From JAZNOQ01 sp045589215 (lineage in GTDB: Bacteria > Bacillota > Clostridia > Oscillospirales > CAG-272): a DNA stretch of 19,103 nt. The stretch spans positions 1 to 19,103 of the forward strand of contig JAZNOQ010000083.1 in NCBI GenBank assembly GCA_045589215.1, read 5' to 3'. This document shows, piece by piece, positions 1 to 8,188 of the stretch. The first letter of the stretch is position 1, and each line of letters begins with the position of its first letter. The notes beneath the pieces were generated by a model. That model did not search any database. It was not told the DNA's origin and was given only the letters and a program-made list of their open reading frames with translations. A program made the translations under genes and the position numbers.

Positions 1-1040
1 ACGCTTCTGTGCGGGCATCCGGGGCAAAGGATCGGGGGACGCGCGGGAGCTTCCTTCTTTTCAAATGCGCGGTTGTCCTCTCCCGAAAGCACGCGGCGCA
101 GGAGATTTGCACTGTATTCGCCTTGCTTCGTAAAGACCTCCTTGCCAATGACCTTGATGCCGTATGCGCGGATCTGCTCCTCAAATACGGGCTCAAGCTC
201 CTCAAATACGTAAAGGGTCTCGACCTTTGCGGCAAATTCCTCGATGAGGCGGCGCGGCAGGGGATTGACAAGACCGAGCTTCAGGACGCTTGCCTCGGGG
301 CAGGCTTCCTTGACGTACTGATAAGCGATGCCCGACGTGATAAAGCCGATCTTCTTGCTACCCATTTCCACACGGTTGACGGAAAGCGTGCAGGCATCCT
401 CTGCGAGACGGTTCTCGCGGTCCTCCACAACGAGGTGGCGGCCGATGGCGTTGCCGGGCATCATCACGTATTTCTGCGCGTTACGGGTGTATTCCTTCAC
501 CTCGGGAACGATGCGTTCACCAAGCTCCACAATGCTCTGCGAATGGGAAAGCTTGGTGGTGGTGCGCAGGATCACGGGAGTGTCGTATTTTTCACTCAGC
601 TCGTAAGCGATCTTCACGAATTCCTTCGCCTCGCCGCTGTCGGATGGCTCAAGCACGGGAACGTGCGCGGAACGCGCGATCATACGGGTATCCTGCTCGT
701 TTTGCGAGCTTGCAAGACCGGGGTCGTCGGCAACTACGATGACAGATCCGCCGCCCACACCGGTGTACGCGAAGGTGTAGAGGGGGTCGGACGCGACGTT
801 CAGTCCGACGTGCTTCATGCAGGAAAGCGAGCGCACGCCAGCGATGGATGCACCGATGGCGACCTCAAGCGCGACCTTTTCGTTCGGAGCCCATTCGGCA
901 TAGACCTCGTCGTATGTAGCAAGGAACTCGCTGATCTCGGTGCTGGGGGTACCGGGATACGCGCTGGAGACCGTTACACCTGCCTCGTAAGCGCCGCGGG
1001 CAATCGCTTCGTTGCCCAGCATCATTTTCTTTTCACTCAT
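1..1040 (-). CDS. iorA: Indolepyruvate:ferredoxin oxidoreductase, alpha subunit (3' part outside window)
   Basis: Reads from ATG at 1040 to the window edge without a stop, giving 346 residues of a protein that is usually near 580-600. The enzyme uses thiamine diphosphate and ferredoxin to interconvert aryl-pyruvates (from Trp, Phe, Tyr) and aryl-acetyl-CoAs in the cytoplasm. Visible family motifs are YPGTPSTE (residues 28-35), NEKVALE (53-59), MKHVGLNVASD (75-85), DDPGLASSQNEQD (105-117) and, at the edge, CPGCPHRS, which opens the C-terminal TPP-binding half. The TPP pocket and the terminal ferredoxin-like cluster region lie outside. The start is fixed by GGAG about 8 nt upstream. It is the third gene of the operon led by the symporter, 80 nt after paaK. 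The beta subunit iorB would be expected next, outside the window (inference). Identification is firm; exact aryl substrate is not visible. Confidence 0.93.
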   Translation of the reverse strand, partial: MSEKKMMLGNEAIARGAYEAGVTVSSAYPGTPSTEISEFLATYDEVYAEWAPNEKVALEVAIGASIAGVRSLSCMKHVGLNVASDPLYTFAYTGVGGGSVIVVADDPGLASSQNEQDTRMIARSAHVPVLEPSDSGEAKEFVKIAYELSEKYDTPVILRTTTKLSHSQSIVELGERIVPEVKEYTRNAQKYVMMPGNAIGRHLVVEDRENRLAEDACTLSVNRVEMGSKKIGFITSGIAYQYVKEACPEASVLKLGLVNPLPRRLIEEFAAKVETLYVFEELEPVFEEQIRAYGIKVIGKEVFTKQGEYSANLLRRVLSGEDNRAFEKKEAPARPPILCPGCPHRS

Positions 1041-1074
1041 AAATTTACTCCATATCAGTATTTCTGTTTGGGAT

Positions 1075-1092
1075 CTCTCCGTCTACGGAGAG
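1075..1092 (-). other. Intercistronic hairpin between paaK and iorA
   Basis: A perfect 7-bp stem with a 4-nt loop (CTCTCCG / CGGAGAG) lies in the 80-nt gap between paaK and iorA. On the transcribed strand it is followed by ATCCCAAACAGAA, with no T-run, so it does not look like an intrinsic terminator. An mRNA-processing or stability element that sets the ratio of the two cistrons is possible, but this is inference. Confidence 0.5.
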
Positions 1093-1120
1093 GGAAGCGC
1101 GGATCTTATTTCGCGTTATG

Positions 1121-2419
1121 TCAGATCTTTCTCAGATCCTTGATGCGCTTTGCCTTACCCTCAAAGCGCTGCAGCGTGTTGGGGGACTCAAGCAGGATCT
1201 TCGCGTCAAGTCCAAGCACGGTGCGCAGCTTGGCGCGGACGGCACCTGCAAGGGATTCGAGCTCCTTGAAGGAGTCGGTGGGGGTGAGCAGCTCGACACG
1301 GATGGTGAGCTTGTCGAGGTATCCCTCGCGCTCCACGATGATCTCGTAATGCGGTCCAAGCTCCGAAAAGCTCAGAACGACCTCCTCGATCTGACCGGGG
1401 AAGACGTTGACCCCGCGCACCTTCAGCATATCGTCACTGCGTCCCGAAAGATTTTCCATACGGCAGAAGGTTCTGCCGCACTTGCAGGGCTCGTAGAAGA
1501 GCCTTGTGACGTCCTTCGTGCGGTAACGGATGAGGGGAATGCCCTCCTTCTTGATACAGGTGATGACAAGCTCGCCCTTTTCGCCTGCGGGCAGGACCTC
1601 TCCGCTTTCGGGATCGATGATCTCGGGGATGAAGAAGTCCTCGTTGATGTGCATACCGCACAGATGCTCGCATTCGCCCGAAACACCGGGACCGCAAAGC
1701 TCGCTCATGCCGTAATTCGAGGTGATGAGCAGATCCTCACCCCAATATTTATGCATCTCCTCTCGCATGGCATCGGTCAGAAGCTCACTGCCGACGAGCG
1801 CGATGCGTACCTTGAGGTCCTTTTTCGGATCGACGCCCATCTCTCGCGCTACCTCGGCAAGACGCAGTGCGTAGGAGGGAGTTGCGACGAGGAGGGTGGT
1901 CTCGAAATCCTGCATATACATGATCTGCTTTTCCGAGTTGCCCGTAGAGGAGGGGACGATCGCCGCCCCGATCTTCTCAAGTCCGTAATGAAGTCCGAGC
2001 GCACCGGTAAACATACCGTAGCCGAAGCAGATCTGCGCGACGTCCTCACGCGAGGCACCGCCCATGCAGGCGATACGGGAGACACATTCGGTCCACATAT
2101 CCATATCGTTTTTCGTGTATCCCACAACGGTGGGCTTCCCCGTGGTACCGCTCGATGCGTGGATGCGAACGAGCTCCTCCTTCGGAACTGCAAAGAGACC
2201 GAAGGGGTAGTTGTCTCGCATATCCTGCTTCGTGACGAAGGGAAGCCTTGAGAGATCCTTCAGGGATCTGATATCCTCGGGCTTTACACCCGCGGCATCC
2301 ATTTTTGCGCGGTATGCAGGCACCTTCGCGTAAACGCGGGTGACGGTTTCCTTTAATCTTTCGAGCTGGATCGCTTCGATCTCAGCGCGGGACATTGTTT
2401 CTTCTTTTGACCAGATCAT
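1121..2419 (-). CDS. paaK: Phenylacetate-CoA ligase family (AMP-forming aryl-acid:CoA ligase)
   Basis: 432 residues, normal for the PaaK family (about 430-440). It activates phenylacetate or a related aryl acid to the CoA thioester through an acyl-adenylate. The sequence shows the ATP-binding loop SSGTTGKP (89-96), YGMSE (236-240), the RYRTKD block (298-303) and GRSDDMLKVRGVNVFP (326-341), which carries the hinge between the large and small domains. The C-terminal lysine region (EGKAKRIKDLRK) is intact. Extra cysteines (CKCGRTFC, 312-319) are common in anaerobe homologues. The start at 2419 is supported by AGGAG just upstream, 11 nt after the symporter stop, so the two genes are almost certainly co-transcribed. 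Next to iorA, the likely role is exchange between aryl-acetate and aryl-acetyl-CoA. The substrate could also be indoleacetate or hydroxyphenylacetate. Confidence 0.92.
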   Translation of the reverse strand: MIWSKEETMSRAEIEAIQLERLKETVTRVYAKVPAYRAKMDAAGVKPEDIRSLKDLSRLPFVTKQDMRDNYPFGLFAVPKEELVRIHASSGTTGKPTVVGYTKNDMDMWTECVSRIACMGGASREDVAQICFGYGMFTGALGLHYGLEKIGAAIVPSSTGNSEKQIMYMQDFETTLLVATPSYALRLAEVAREMGVDPKKDLKVRIALVGSELLTDAMREEMHKYWGEDLLITSNYGMSELCGPGVSGECEHLCGMHINEDFFIPEIIDPESGEVLPAGEKGELVITCIKKEGIPLIRYRTKDVTRLFYEPCKCGRTFCRMENLSGRSDDMLKVRGVNVFPGQIEEVVLSFSELGPHYEIIVEREGYLDKLTIRVELLTPTDSFKELESLAGAVRAKLRTVLGLDAKILLESPNTLQRFEGKAKRIKDLRKI

Positions 2420-2430
2420 TTTGGCTCCTG

Positions 2431-3975
2431 TTAAATTTCGTTTTCGAGGGGGGCGTCGAACGCCTTTTCAAGGATGCTGTCGTCGGGACGCTTCGTAAAG
2501 AGGCTGACGACGGGGGTGATGATGAGAGAGAATACCATACAGCAAACGCCGATCATAGGCGAGCACGAAATGCCGTTTTTGATCGCGGCACCGAGGGTCG
2601 CGGCCCCGTTCGGATGATTGTAGCCGAGCACGAGGATCAAAACGACCGTCAGAACGAGCGAGCTTACGATCGAGCACCAGACCGCAGGGCGGGTAACGCG
2701 CTTCGTGATTACGCCGAGGACGAACGGACCGATGAAGCAGCCTGCGAGCGTGCCCCAGCTGATACCCATCAGGTACGAGATCGCGGCAATGCCGAATTTT
2801 TCATTCAGAACCGCGAGAAGCACCGAGATCGCAATGAACACGAGGCAGAGCGTACGCATCACAACGTTTACGCGCTTGTCGCTTGCCTTCTGATTGATGC
2901 CGCCCTTGTAAAGGTCGATCGCCACCACCGAGGCGCTGGCAAGAGAGACCGAAGACAGGGTGGACATGCTTGCAGAGAGGATCAGAACCGCAATAAGCCC
3001 CGTGAGACCGACGGGAATGGCAACGAGGAGCATCTGCGGAATGACCTGCGAGTCGGGTGCGTTCTGGATCGCCTCCTGCGGGAAGAGGTTGCTGAGAGCT
3101 CCTGTGAAATACGCCGCAAAGCCAATGATCAGGGCAAACACCGTGCTGACGACGACACCCTGTGTGATGGCTTTTTGGTCGCGGATCGCGTAATATTTAT
3201 GTACGGTCTGCGGAAGAGCCCACACGCCGAGCGAGGTGAGCATGATCAGGGAGAAGAGGGAAGCGGTGCTGCCGTACAGTCCCGTGCTTTCCGCCCCGAA
3301 GGTGTGCCATGTGAAGCGCGGATCGCTCGTCAGCTCGGAGATATCCCACGAGACCTCGGGACGGGCGAGGAGACACACGACCATTACCGCAACGCCGGCG
3401 AGCATCACGATGCCCTGAATGAAATCCGACAGAGCGGTTGCAAAATAGCCGCCGAAGAAGAGATAAAGCGCGGTGAGGGCGGCAAGTGCGACCATCACGA
3501 TCCAACCGGGAATGCCGAATACGATCTCAAACAGCGCGCTAAGTCCGTTGTAGACCGATGCGGAGTAGGGGATCAGGAAGATGAAGATGATCACGGCACT
3601 GACGAGCTTCAAGGCTTTGCTGCCGTAGCGCTTTTCAAAAAAGTCGGGCATTGTTTTCGATTGCAGTCGCTGTGTCATATTCTTGGTGCGACGCGCGAGG
3701 ACGAGCCAGGCGATGAGCGTTCCGATGATGGCGTTGCCGATACCGATCCAGACCGAGGCAAGTCCGAACTGTCGTCCGAACTGTCCCGCGTATCCGATGA
3801 AGATGACCGCAGAGAAATAGGTCGTGCCGTACGCAAAGGCGGTCATCCAACCGCCAAGTCCCTTTTTCCCCGCGAGCAGGAAGTCATTGACCGACTTCGA
3901 ACGGTTGCGGGTATAAAAGGCAATGCCCACCATGGAAATCACGTATAAGGCGAGCATCAGGTAATCCCAAAACAT
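2431..3975 (-). CDS. Sodium:solute symporter (SSS/PutP-like family)
   Basis: 514 residues with the regular run of about 13 hydrophobic segments of Na+-coupled SSS transporters (PutP, PanF, SglT). The first part (DFLLAGKKGLGG, 31-42, then the glycine-rich helix through FIGYAGQFG) and the helix around SASMSTLSSVSLASAS (334-349) match the family's sodium-site and substrate-site helices; Ser338/Thr339 sit where PutP has its sodium ligands. The start is ATG at 3975 with GGAGG 6 nt upstream; an in-frame ATG at 4002 lacks a ribosome-binding site and lies at the predicted transcription start. It is the first gene of the operon with paaK and iorA, so it plausibly imports an aryl acid or aromatic compound, but the sequence alone does not define substrate (proline, pantothenate and others are carried by relatives). 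Confidence 0.9.
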   Translation of the reverse strand: MFWDYLMLALYVISMVGIAFYTRNRSKSVNDFLLAGKKGLGGWMTAFAYGTTYFSAVIFIGYAGQFGRQFGLASVWIGIGNAIIGTLIAWLVLARRTKNMTQRLQSKTMPDFFEKRYGSKALKLVSAVIIFIFLIPYSASVYNGLSALFEIVFGIPGWIVMVALAALTALYLFFGGYFATALSDFIQGIVMLAGVAVMVVCLLARPEVSWDISELTSDPRFTWHTFGAESTGLYGSTASLFSLIMLTSLGVWALPQTVHKYYAIRDQKAITQGVVVSTVFALIIGFAAYFTGALSNLFPQEAIQNAPDSQVIPQMLLVAIPVGLTGLIAVLILSASMSTLSSVSLASASVVAIDLYKGGINQKASDKRVNVVMRTLCLVFIAISVLLAVLNEKFGIAAISYLMGISWGTLAGCFIGPFVLGVITKRVTRPAVWCSIVSSLVLTVVLILVLGYNHPNGAATLGAAIKNGISCSPMIGVCCMVFSLIITPVVSLFTKRPDDSILEKAFDAPLENEI

Positions 3976-4007
3976 GATAAGCCTCCGAATAGATAATAAC
4001 ATACACC

Positions 4008-4036
4008 ATTATACACTATTTTGAAGAAGAAGTCAA
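4008..4036 (-). promoter_or_regulatory. Sigma-A promoter of the symporter-paaK-iorA operon
   Basis: On the minus strand TTGACT (4036-4031) and TATAAT (4013-4008) are separated by exactly 17 nt. Transcription should start near 4001, giving a leader of only about 25 nt. That leaves no room for a riboswitch or attenuator, so regulation, if any, should be by a DNA-binding protein. Confidence 0.85.
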
Positions 4037-4154
4037 ACCCTTTTTAAAAATTTAATGCGCATTTTGTCGATAAAATTCAAAAAAAGTACGAGCCGCATAT
4101 CAAGGGGTCACAAAATCACTTTTACATACGAGTATTCTATTACCGTGTAAAGAC

Positions 4155-4196
4155 AAAAAGCGAGGGAGTGCGCAGCGGCGCTTATCCCTCGCTTTT
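4155..4196 (-). terminator. Terminator of the GLUG surface-protein gene
   Basis: A perfect 12-bp stem, AAAAGCGAGGGA (4156-4167) with TCCCTCGCTTTT (4185-4196). The 17-nt loop itself contains GCGC-AGCG-GCGC and can fold into a second small stem. On the minus strand the stem ends in TTTTT followed by GTCTTT. It sits about 118 nt past the surface-protein stop and upstream of the symporter promoter, so it insulates the two units. The plus strand also has four T's, so it could act both ways. Confidence 0.75.
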
Positions 4197-4226
4197 GAGA
4201 TTATTTATAAGTCTTTGATTTTGTTA

Positions 4227-4255
4227 TTGGAATTTTTGAAAAATTGATGTATAAA
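4227..4255 (+). promoter_or_regulatory. Possible antisense promoter
   Basis: TTGGAA (4227-4232), a 17-nt spacer and TATAAA (4250-4255) on the plus strand point into the 3' end of the surface-protein gene. There is no plausible plus-strand gene behind it. The stretch 4200-4313 is very AT-rich, so a chance match is quite possible. Apart from this and the terminator, I see nothing else in the gap 4037-4313. Confidence 0.25.
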
Positions 4256-4313
4256 AGTAACTCCGTCTAAAGGTTTTGAAATTTTTTGCTTCTTCGACCA
4301 AGAAAGAAAAAAT

Positions 4314-7300
4314 TTACAATTGCTCATCCTTTTTTCGGAATGCGATCAGAACGGGAGGGATCAAGACGGCTACGGCTAGAGCGAGCGACGTGCTGACGAC
4401 CGATCCGCAACCTGAGCTCTCTACCGCGGAGGTGTCGGCGGTGGAGATATCCGGAGCGGTCACCCCATCCTCGGGCTTCGTCGTGATATTATCACTCGGC
4501 TCGCTCGTGTCGGGATTCTTGGACTCGGTGGTTTCAGAGACGTCCGGAAGGGGTTCCATCAACCCCGCAAGCTCGAGCGTTGTCTTTGCCGAAGCGGGGA
4601 TCATACCCGTAAAGGTGGTGACGATGAGCCTGTGATCGGTTACGAAGGTCCAACCGTCTCCGAGTGTAGCGGAAGTGTCTTGGGTTGCAGAAGTCATTTG
4701 AACCGTTTCACTTCCGATCGGTGTCGGGGCTTCGTTACCGATGCAAAACAAACCGTCAAAGGATTTGCCGCCCGTCAGGAAATAATGATTTCCCGCGACG
4801 GCAGATGTGGGGATCTCGCCGCTGTTTCGGGTAATTGCCAAAACGGCTTTCCCGAGAACGGAAACGCTCCCAACGAAAAGATTGTTCTTCACGTATCCGT
4901 TTTTCGGATTGCCGCAGCCGCCGAATGCACCGATGGGAGATAGGTTGTTTTTTAGATTGATGTCAAGATAGACCGCGTTATCGCAAAGCTCGAGACAGGG
5001 ATTTTCGTTATGAGCATATCCGACGAGGCCTCCCGAATCCTTTGCCGAGGCGTTATCGGAGTGGATCGAGCCGAGAATCAAATTCCCCGAAACGTTATAG
5101 ACGATCCTTGAGCCGTTGATACCGTTCAGTTCTTGCGCGATACCGGCAACCTGTCCCTCTGCAAGAAGATCCGAGACGACTGCACAGCCTTCGATCTTAA
5201 AGTCAAGATCCTTTCCGACAGGCATAACGGATCCGACGATGCCGCCAACGTCACCGCCCGCGGCACTCGGCTGTATTCCTGAATAAATACAGCTCGTTAC
5301 GTGGAATGTTCCACCGTTTGGAATTTCGGCGTTTTCCGCGATGATACCGCCAAGATTGCCTGTGGCAGTAAAGTTTCCCGATACGGCGCAGGAGTCGAGC
5401 GTAACGGAATCCGAGCTGTCGGCTCTGCCAATGACACCGCCGAGGACTCCGCTGTCCTCTGCTTTGAAAAAACCGCTTACGGTACAATCGGTTACCGTAA
5501 CGCTTTTGCTTTTTATAACGTAGCCAAGGATACCGCCGACACTTTGGCTTGCGGTGATCCCCGGGAATATGTTACAAGACTTGACGGAAAGATCGGAAAC
5601 GCTGCGGGCGTAAGCGATAAGGCCTCCTCCGTGGTAACGTGCGGTGACCGTGCCGTTGTAGGTACAGCCTTCGAAGATGAGCTCTTCTGCCTTTTCACTT
5701 GAACAGACGAGCCCTGCGGCGTTACCGCTCGAAGAGGTGACGGTTGCGTATACGCTGCAGTTTTTAAAGATGCCCATACCGTCAACCGAGCCGACCAGAC
5801 CGCCTACGCCATTCGCGCCGATGACCGACGCGGTAGACGAAATATTTTCAAGTGTAACGCGGTGAGCTGTGGGTGTGACAGCCCCGATGAAAGGGAGGCT
5901 CTCGTTCTTCACCGTGTTTTCGAGCTTTAGGTTCGTGACTGTTGCGTCTTCGATCTCGCGAAACATGGGAGCGCCGACGAGCGTGACTGTATGACCTCCA
6001 CCATCAAGACTTCCGTAGAAGGGTAATAAGTAAGAGGATCTCAGCGTGATGTCAGAAGAAAGCTTGTAGCTGCCGCATATGCCCATTTCGAGGAATTCCG
6101 CTTCCGTTTTGATCTCGGTGGGAGAAGGAGGTGCTATCGCATCGGGACTAAGGGAAAGCTTTTTTGAAAGCTCATAAAGCGCGACGACGTCCTTATACAT
6201 CGGAATACCGTCGTTCAGGACGAACTCTTCGCCGAACTTCGCCTTTACGGACGCATCTGTCTCTAAGTCGCTATCTGTAAAGTAGAACGCGTAATCTTCA
6301 GGCATCGGCTGATAATTCGGACGAAGGAGATGGTGATACTTGACGACGCCTTCCCTAATATAGTTGTGGTGGTAGTTATCGTGAATAGCACCGTCTGCCG
6401 TATAGATCGAGGCGGCATTTCTGTCGCACAGCAGCAGCGTGACAGCACCGGAAATGTCCCCTTTGTTTTGGAGAAAGATATTGTGGTTGAATCTGGATCC
6501 CCCGGTGTTGTAGTTCAACATAGGGGTTGCGGCGGAGTTTCGGGCAGCTGTTATTTTTCCCGTCGCGGTGTTGAAGCGCATCGTAGAGTTTCCCCAGATA
6601 TAAGAGGCGATTGCATTTGCAGTAGACGTCGTAGACGTAGCGTCCCCGAGGCTGAGACAGCCGAAGATATAATTTCCATTTGCATTGGTTGCGGAAAGTA
6701 GGATTCCTGCCGCCGCAGCGTCAGAGACAACGGGGGCGTTGTTGATACAGAAGTTAACGTTGGTTCCGTAACCGCCGTTGATGCCTCCGCCCTTGCTCCA
6801 AGAGATCCCGACGATGCCGGCGGCTCCGGTTCCTCCTGCGACCGCCCCCAGATTGATGCAGGACTGCGTGGTGCTGACGTTCCGTGAGAACGCAAGGATA
6901 CCCGCAGCATAGCCCGCGGCGTTTACTGCTCCGAGGTTTGCACAGTTTTGGAAGAAAAAGCGATCTTTGCTGTTACAGACCGACTCCGTCGCGTCATAGG
7001 ATTGCATTGCAATGATGCCCGCCGCATATCCGCCGGCTAATTTCGAGAGAACATCGCCCGAATTCGTGCAGCTGTCAATGGATATGGACGAAGAAGAGAA
7101 GGGAATGATACCGCCTGCATACGTGCTCGCCGTAACGTCAGCTTTGTTTGTACAGTGTTTAAACACAAGGGTGGAGCAATTCTCGGCAAGTCCCATAATA
7201 CCGCCTGAATACGTCGCACTTGAAACCGCACCCGCGTTTTGACACGACGTAACAGAAACGCTTTTGCAGTCTTTGGCGGTGCCCGCAATGCCTCCTACCG

Positions 7301-8087
7301 AGATGCCACCCGTTACGGTGCCCGTGTTAATACAGCTTTCGAGCGTAACAGTTGTTTCTGAGGTGTCCGTGATTCCGACGATGCCGCCGGCATAACCGTC
7401 CCCGTTTTGGGTGCAGGTCACCGTTCCGTTGTTTATACAGTTTTTCAGAGTAACGTTAAGCCCCGTGATGCTACCGACCAGACCTCCGGAGCTTTTGCCT
7501 GAAACCGCTCCGTGGTTTAAGCAGGCAAAGAGGGTTGCGGATTCGCCGTTTACCGAACCGACGAGTCCGCCGACGGTTTCGTTGTTTTTCGTGATCTTTG
7601 CGTTATTTACAACGTGATAGATTGTTGCATCCTTCACTTCCGACGCAAGCGCACCGCAACCCTTGTTAGTGATCTCGCCCGCAATGGTAAGATCGTATAC
7701 CGAAGCACCGACGTCAACGGTCTCTCCCTTCTTTAGGGAAGCTCCGTCGATCGTCACGAAAAGCGGAGCGCTTGTTGTAACGGTTTTTCCGTTTCCGTAG
7801 AGTTGCCCCTTAAAGGATGAAACGGAGCTTGAGACCGTAATATCGTTTGCGAGAACGAAAACACCGTCGGAGCCATTCATTGCCGCAAATTCCTCAGCCG
7901 TTGTGATCTGCGTCGCAGCCGTGCCTTCTGGGGGCTGCTTTGGAAGATAGGTTGTGCTTGCGGATGACGCATCCGCTCCGTATTCGGTTCCCGTTGTTAT
8001 CGATTTCGCTGCGGTGGACAAAGCACCAAACGAGATAGCCGAGAGGACCGTCAGAACGGTGAGCGATAAGGACAGAATTCTACGCAT
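4314..8087 (-). CDS. Large GLUG-repeat cell-surface protein with C-terminal membrane anchor
   Basis: 1257 residues. A signal peptide (MRRILSLS, hydrophobic to about residue 26) is followed by many short repeats of the GLUG type (GGLVGSV, AGGIVGI, GGIAGTA, SGGIMGL, AGLVCSS). Such repeats are predicted to form a beta-solenoid. There are two modules. Each opens with a related block: residues 61-110 (ITTAEEF..M, L..DIT, F.G.LYGNGKTVT, APLF) and 657-709 (IKTEAEF..M, L..DIT, F.GSLDGGGHTVT, APMF). A non-repeat segment (about 530-650) separates them. Nearly every coil carries a cysteine in a C-x-N-x-G-x-V context. A Ser/Thr/Pro/Glu-rich stalk (about 1180-1225) leads to GCGS (1226-1229), a hydrophobic helix (1230-1250) and RKKDEQL. 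There is no LPxTG. The start at 8087 has GAAAGG upstream. The gene has its own promoter and terminator, so it is monocistronic. Likely an extracellular adhesin or binding protein; its ligand is unknown. Confidence 0.85.
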   Translation of the reverse strand: MRRILSLSLTVLTVLSAISFGALSTAAKSITTGTEYGADASSASTTYLPKQPPEGTAATQITTAEEFAAMNGSDGVFVLANDITVSSSVSSFKGQLYGNGKTVTTSAPLFVTIDGASLKKGETVDVGASVYDLTIAGEITNKGCGALASEVKDATIYHVVNNAKITKNNETVGGLVGSVNGESATLFACLNHGAVSGKSSGGLVGSITGLNVTLKNCINNGTVTCTQNGDGYAGGIVGITDTSETTVTLESCINTGTVTGGISVGGIAGTAKDCKSVSVTSCQNAGAVSSATYSGGIMGLAENCSTLVFKHCTNKADVTASTYAGGIIPFSSSSISIDSCTNSGDVLSKLAGGYAAGIIAMQSYDATESVCNSKDRFFFQNCANLGAVNAAGYAAGILAFSRNVSTTQSCINLGAVAGGTGAAGIVGISWSKGGGINGGYGTNVNFCINNAPVVSDAAAAGILLSATNANGNYIFGCLSLGDATSTTSTANAIASYIWGNSTMRFNTATGKITAARNSAATPMLNYNTGGSRFNHNIFLQNKGDISGAVTLLLCDRNAASIYTADGAIHDNYHHNYIREGVVKYHHLLRPNYQPMPEDYAFYFTDSDLETDASVKAKFGEEFVLNDGIPMYKDVVALYELSKKLSLSPDAIAPPSPTEIKTEAEFLEMGICGSYKLSSDITLRSSYLLPFYGSLDGGGHTVTLVGAPMFREIEDATVTNLKLENTVKNESLPFIGAVTPTAHRVTLENISSTASVIGANGVGGLVGSVDGMGIFKNCSVYATVTSSSGNAAGLVCSSEKAEELIFEGCTYNGTVTARYHGGGLIAYARSVSDLSVKSCNIFPGITASQSVGGILGYVIKSKSVTVTDCTVSGFFKAEDSGVLGGVIGRADSSDSVTLDSCAVSGNFTATGNLGGIIAENAEIPNGGTFHVTSCIYSGIQPSAAGGDVGGIVGSVMPVGKDLDFKIEGCAVVSDLLAEGQVAGIAQELNGINGSRIVYNVSGNLILGSIHSDNASAKDSGGLVGYAHNENPCLELCDNAVYLDINLKNNLSPIGAFGGCGNPKNGYVKNNLFVGSVSVLGKAVLAITRNSGEIPTSAVAGNHYFLTGGKSFDGLFCIGNEAPTPIGSETVQMTSATQDTSATLGDGWTFVTDHRLIVTTFTGMIPASAKTTLELAGLMEPLPDVSETTESKNPDTSEPSDNITTKPEDGVTAPDISTADTSAVESSGCGSVVSTSLALAVAVLIPPVLIAFRKKDEQL

Positions 8088-8148
8088 AGGTTAACCTTTC
8101 GTGCTGTAAATTTGATATATAAGGTCTTGTACTGTAATTGTTATTACG

Positions 8149-8177
8149 ATTGTAGCATAAATTTAGCGTTTCGTCAA
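8149..8177 (-). promoter_or_regulatory. Promoter of the GLUG surface-protein gene
   Basis: On the minus strand TTGACG (8177-8172), a 17-nt spacer and TACAAT (8154-8149). The -10 is preceded by TGC, so it also has the extended TGn element. Transcription should begin near 8142, giving a leader of about 55 nt. Confidence 0.8.
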
Positions 8178-8188
8178 GAAGAAACTAA

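Noticed and set aside
9..2251. Long plus-strand open frames (446 and 377 residues) opposite iorA and paaK
   Set aside because: They lie antisense to genes with unmistakable motifs and ribosome-binding sites. The translations are low-complexity, rich in Arg, Asp, His and Leu, without family motifs.
2395..3948. 517-residue plus-strand open frame opposite the symporter
   Set aside because: It is a shadow of the membrane-protein codons: very rich in Asp, Glu, Arg and His, with no ribosome-binding site and no recognisable domain.
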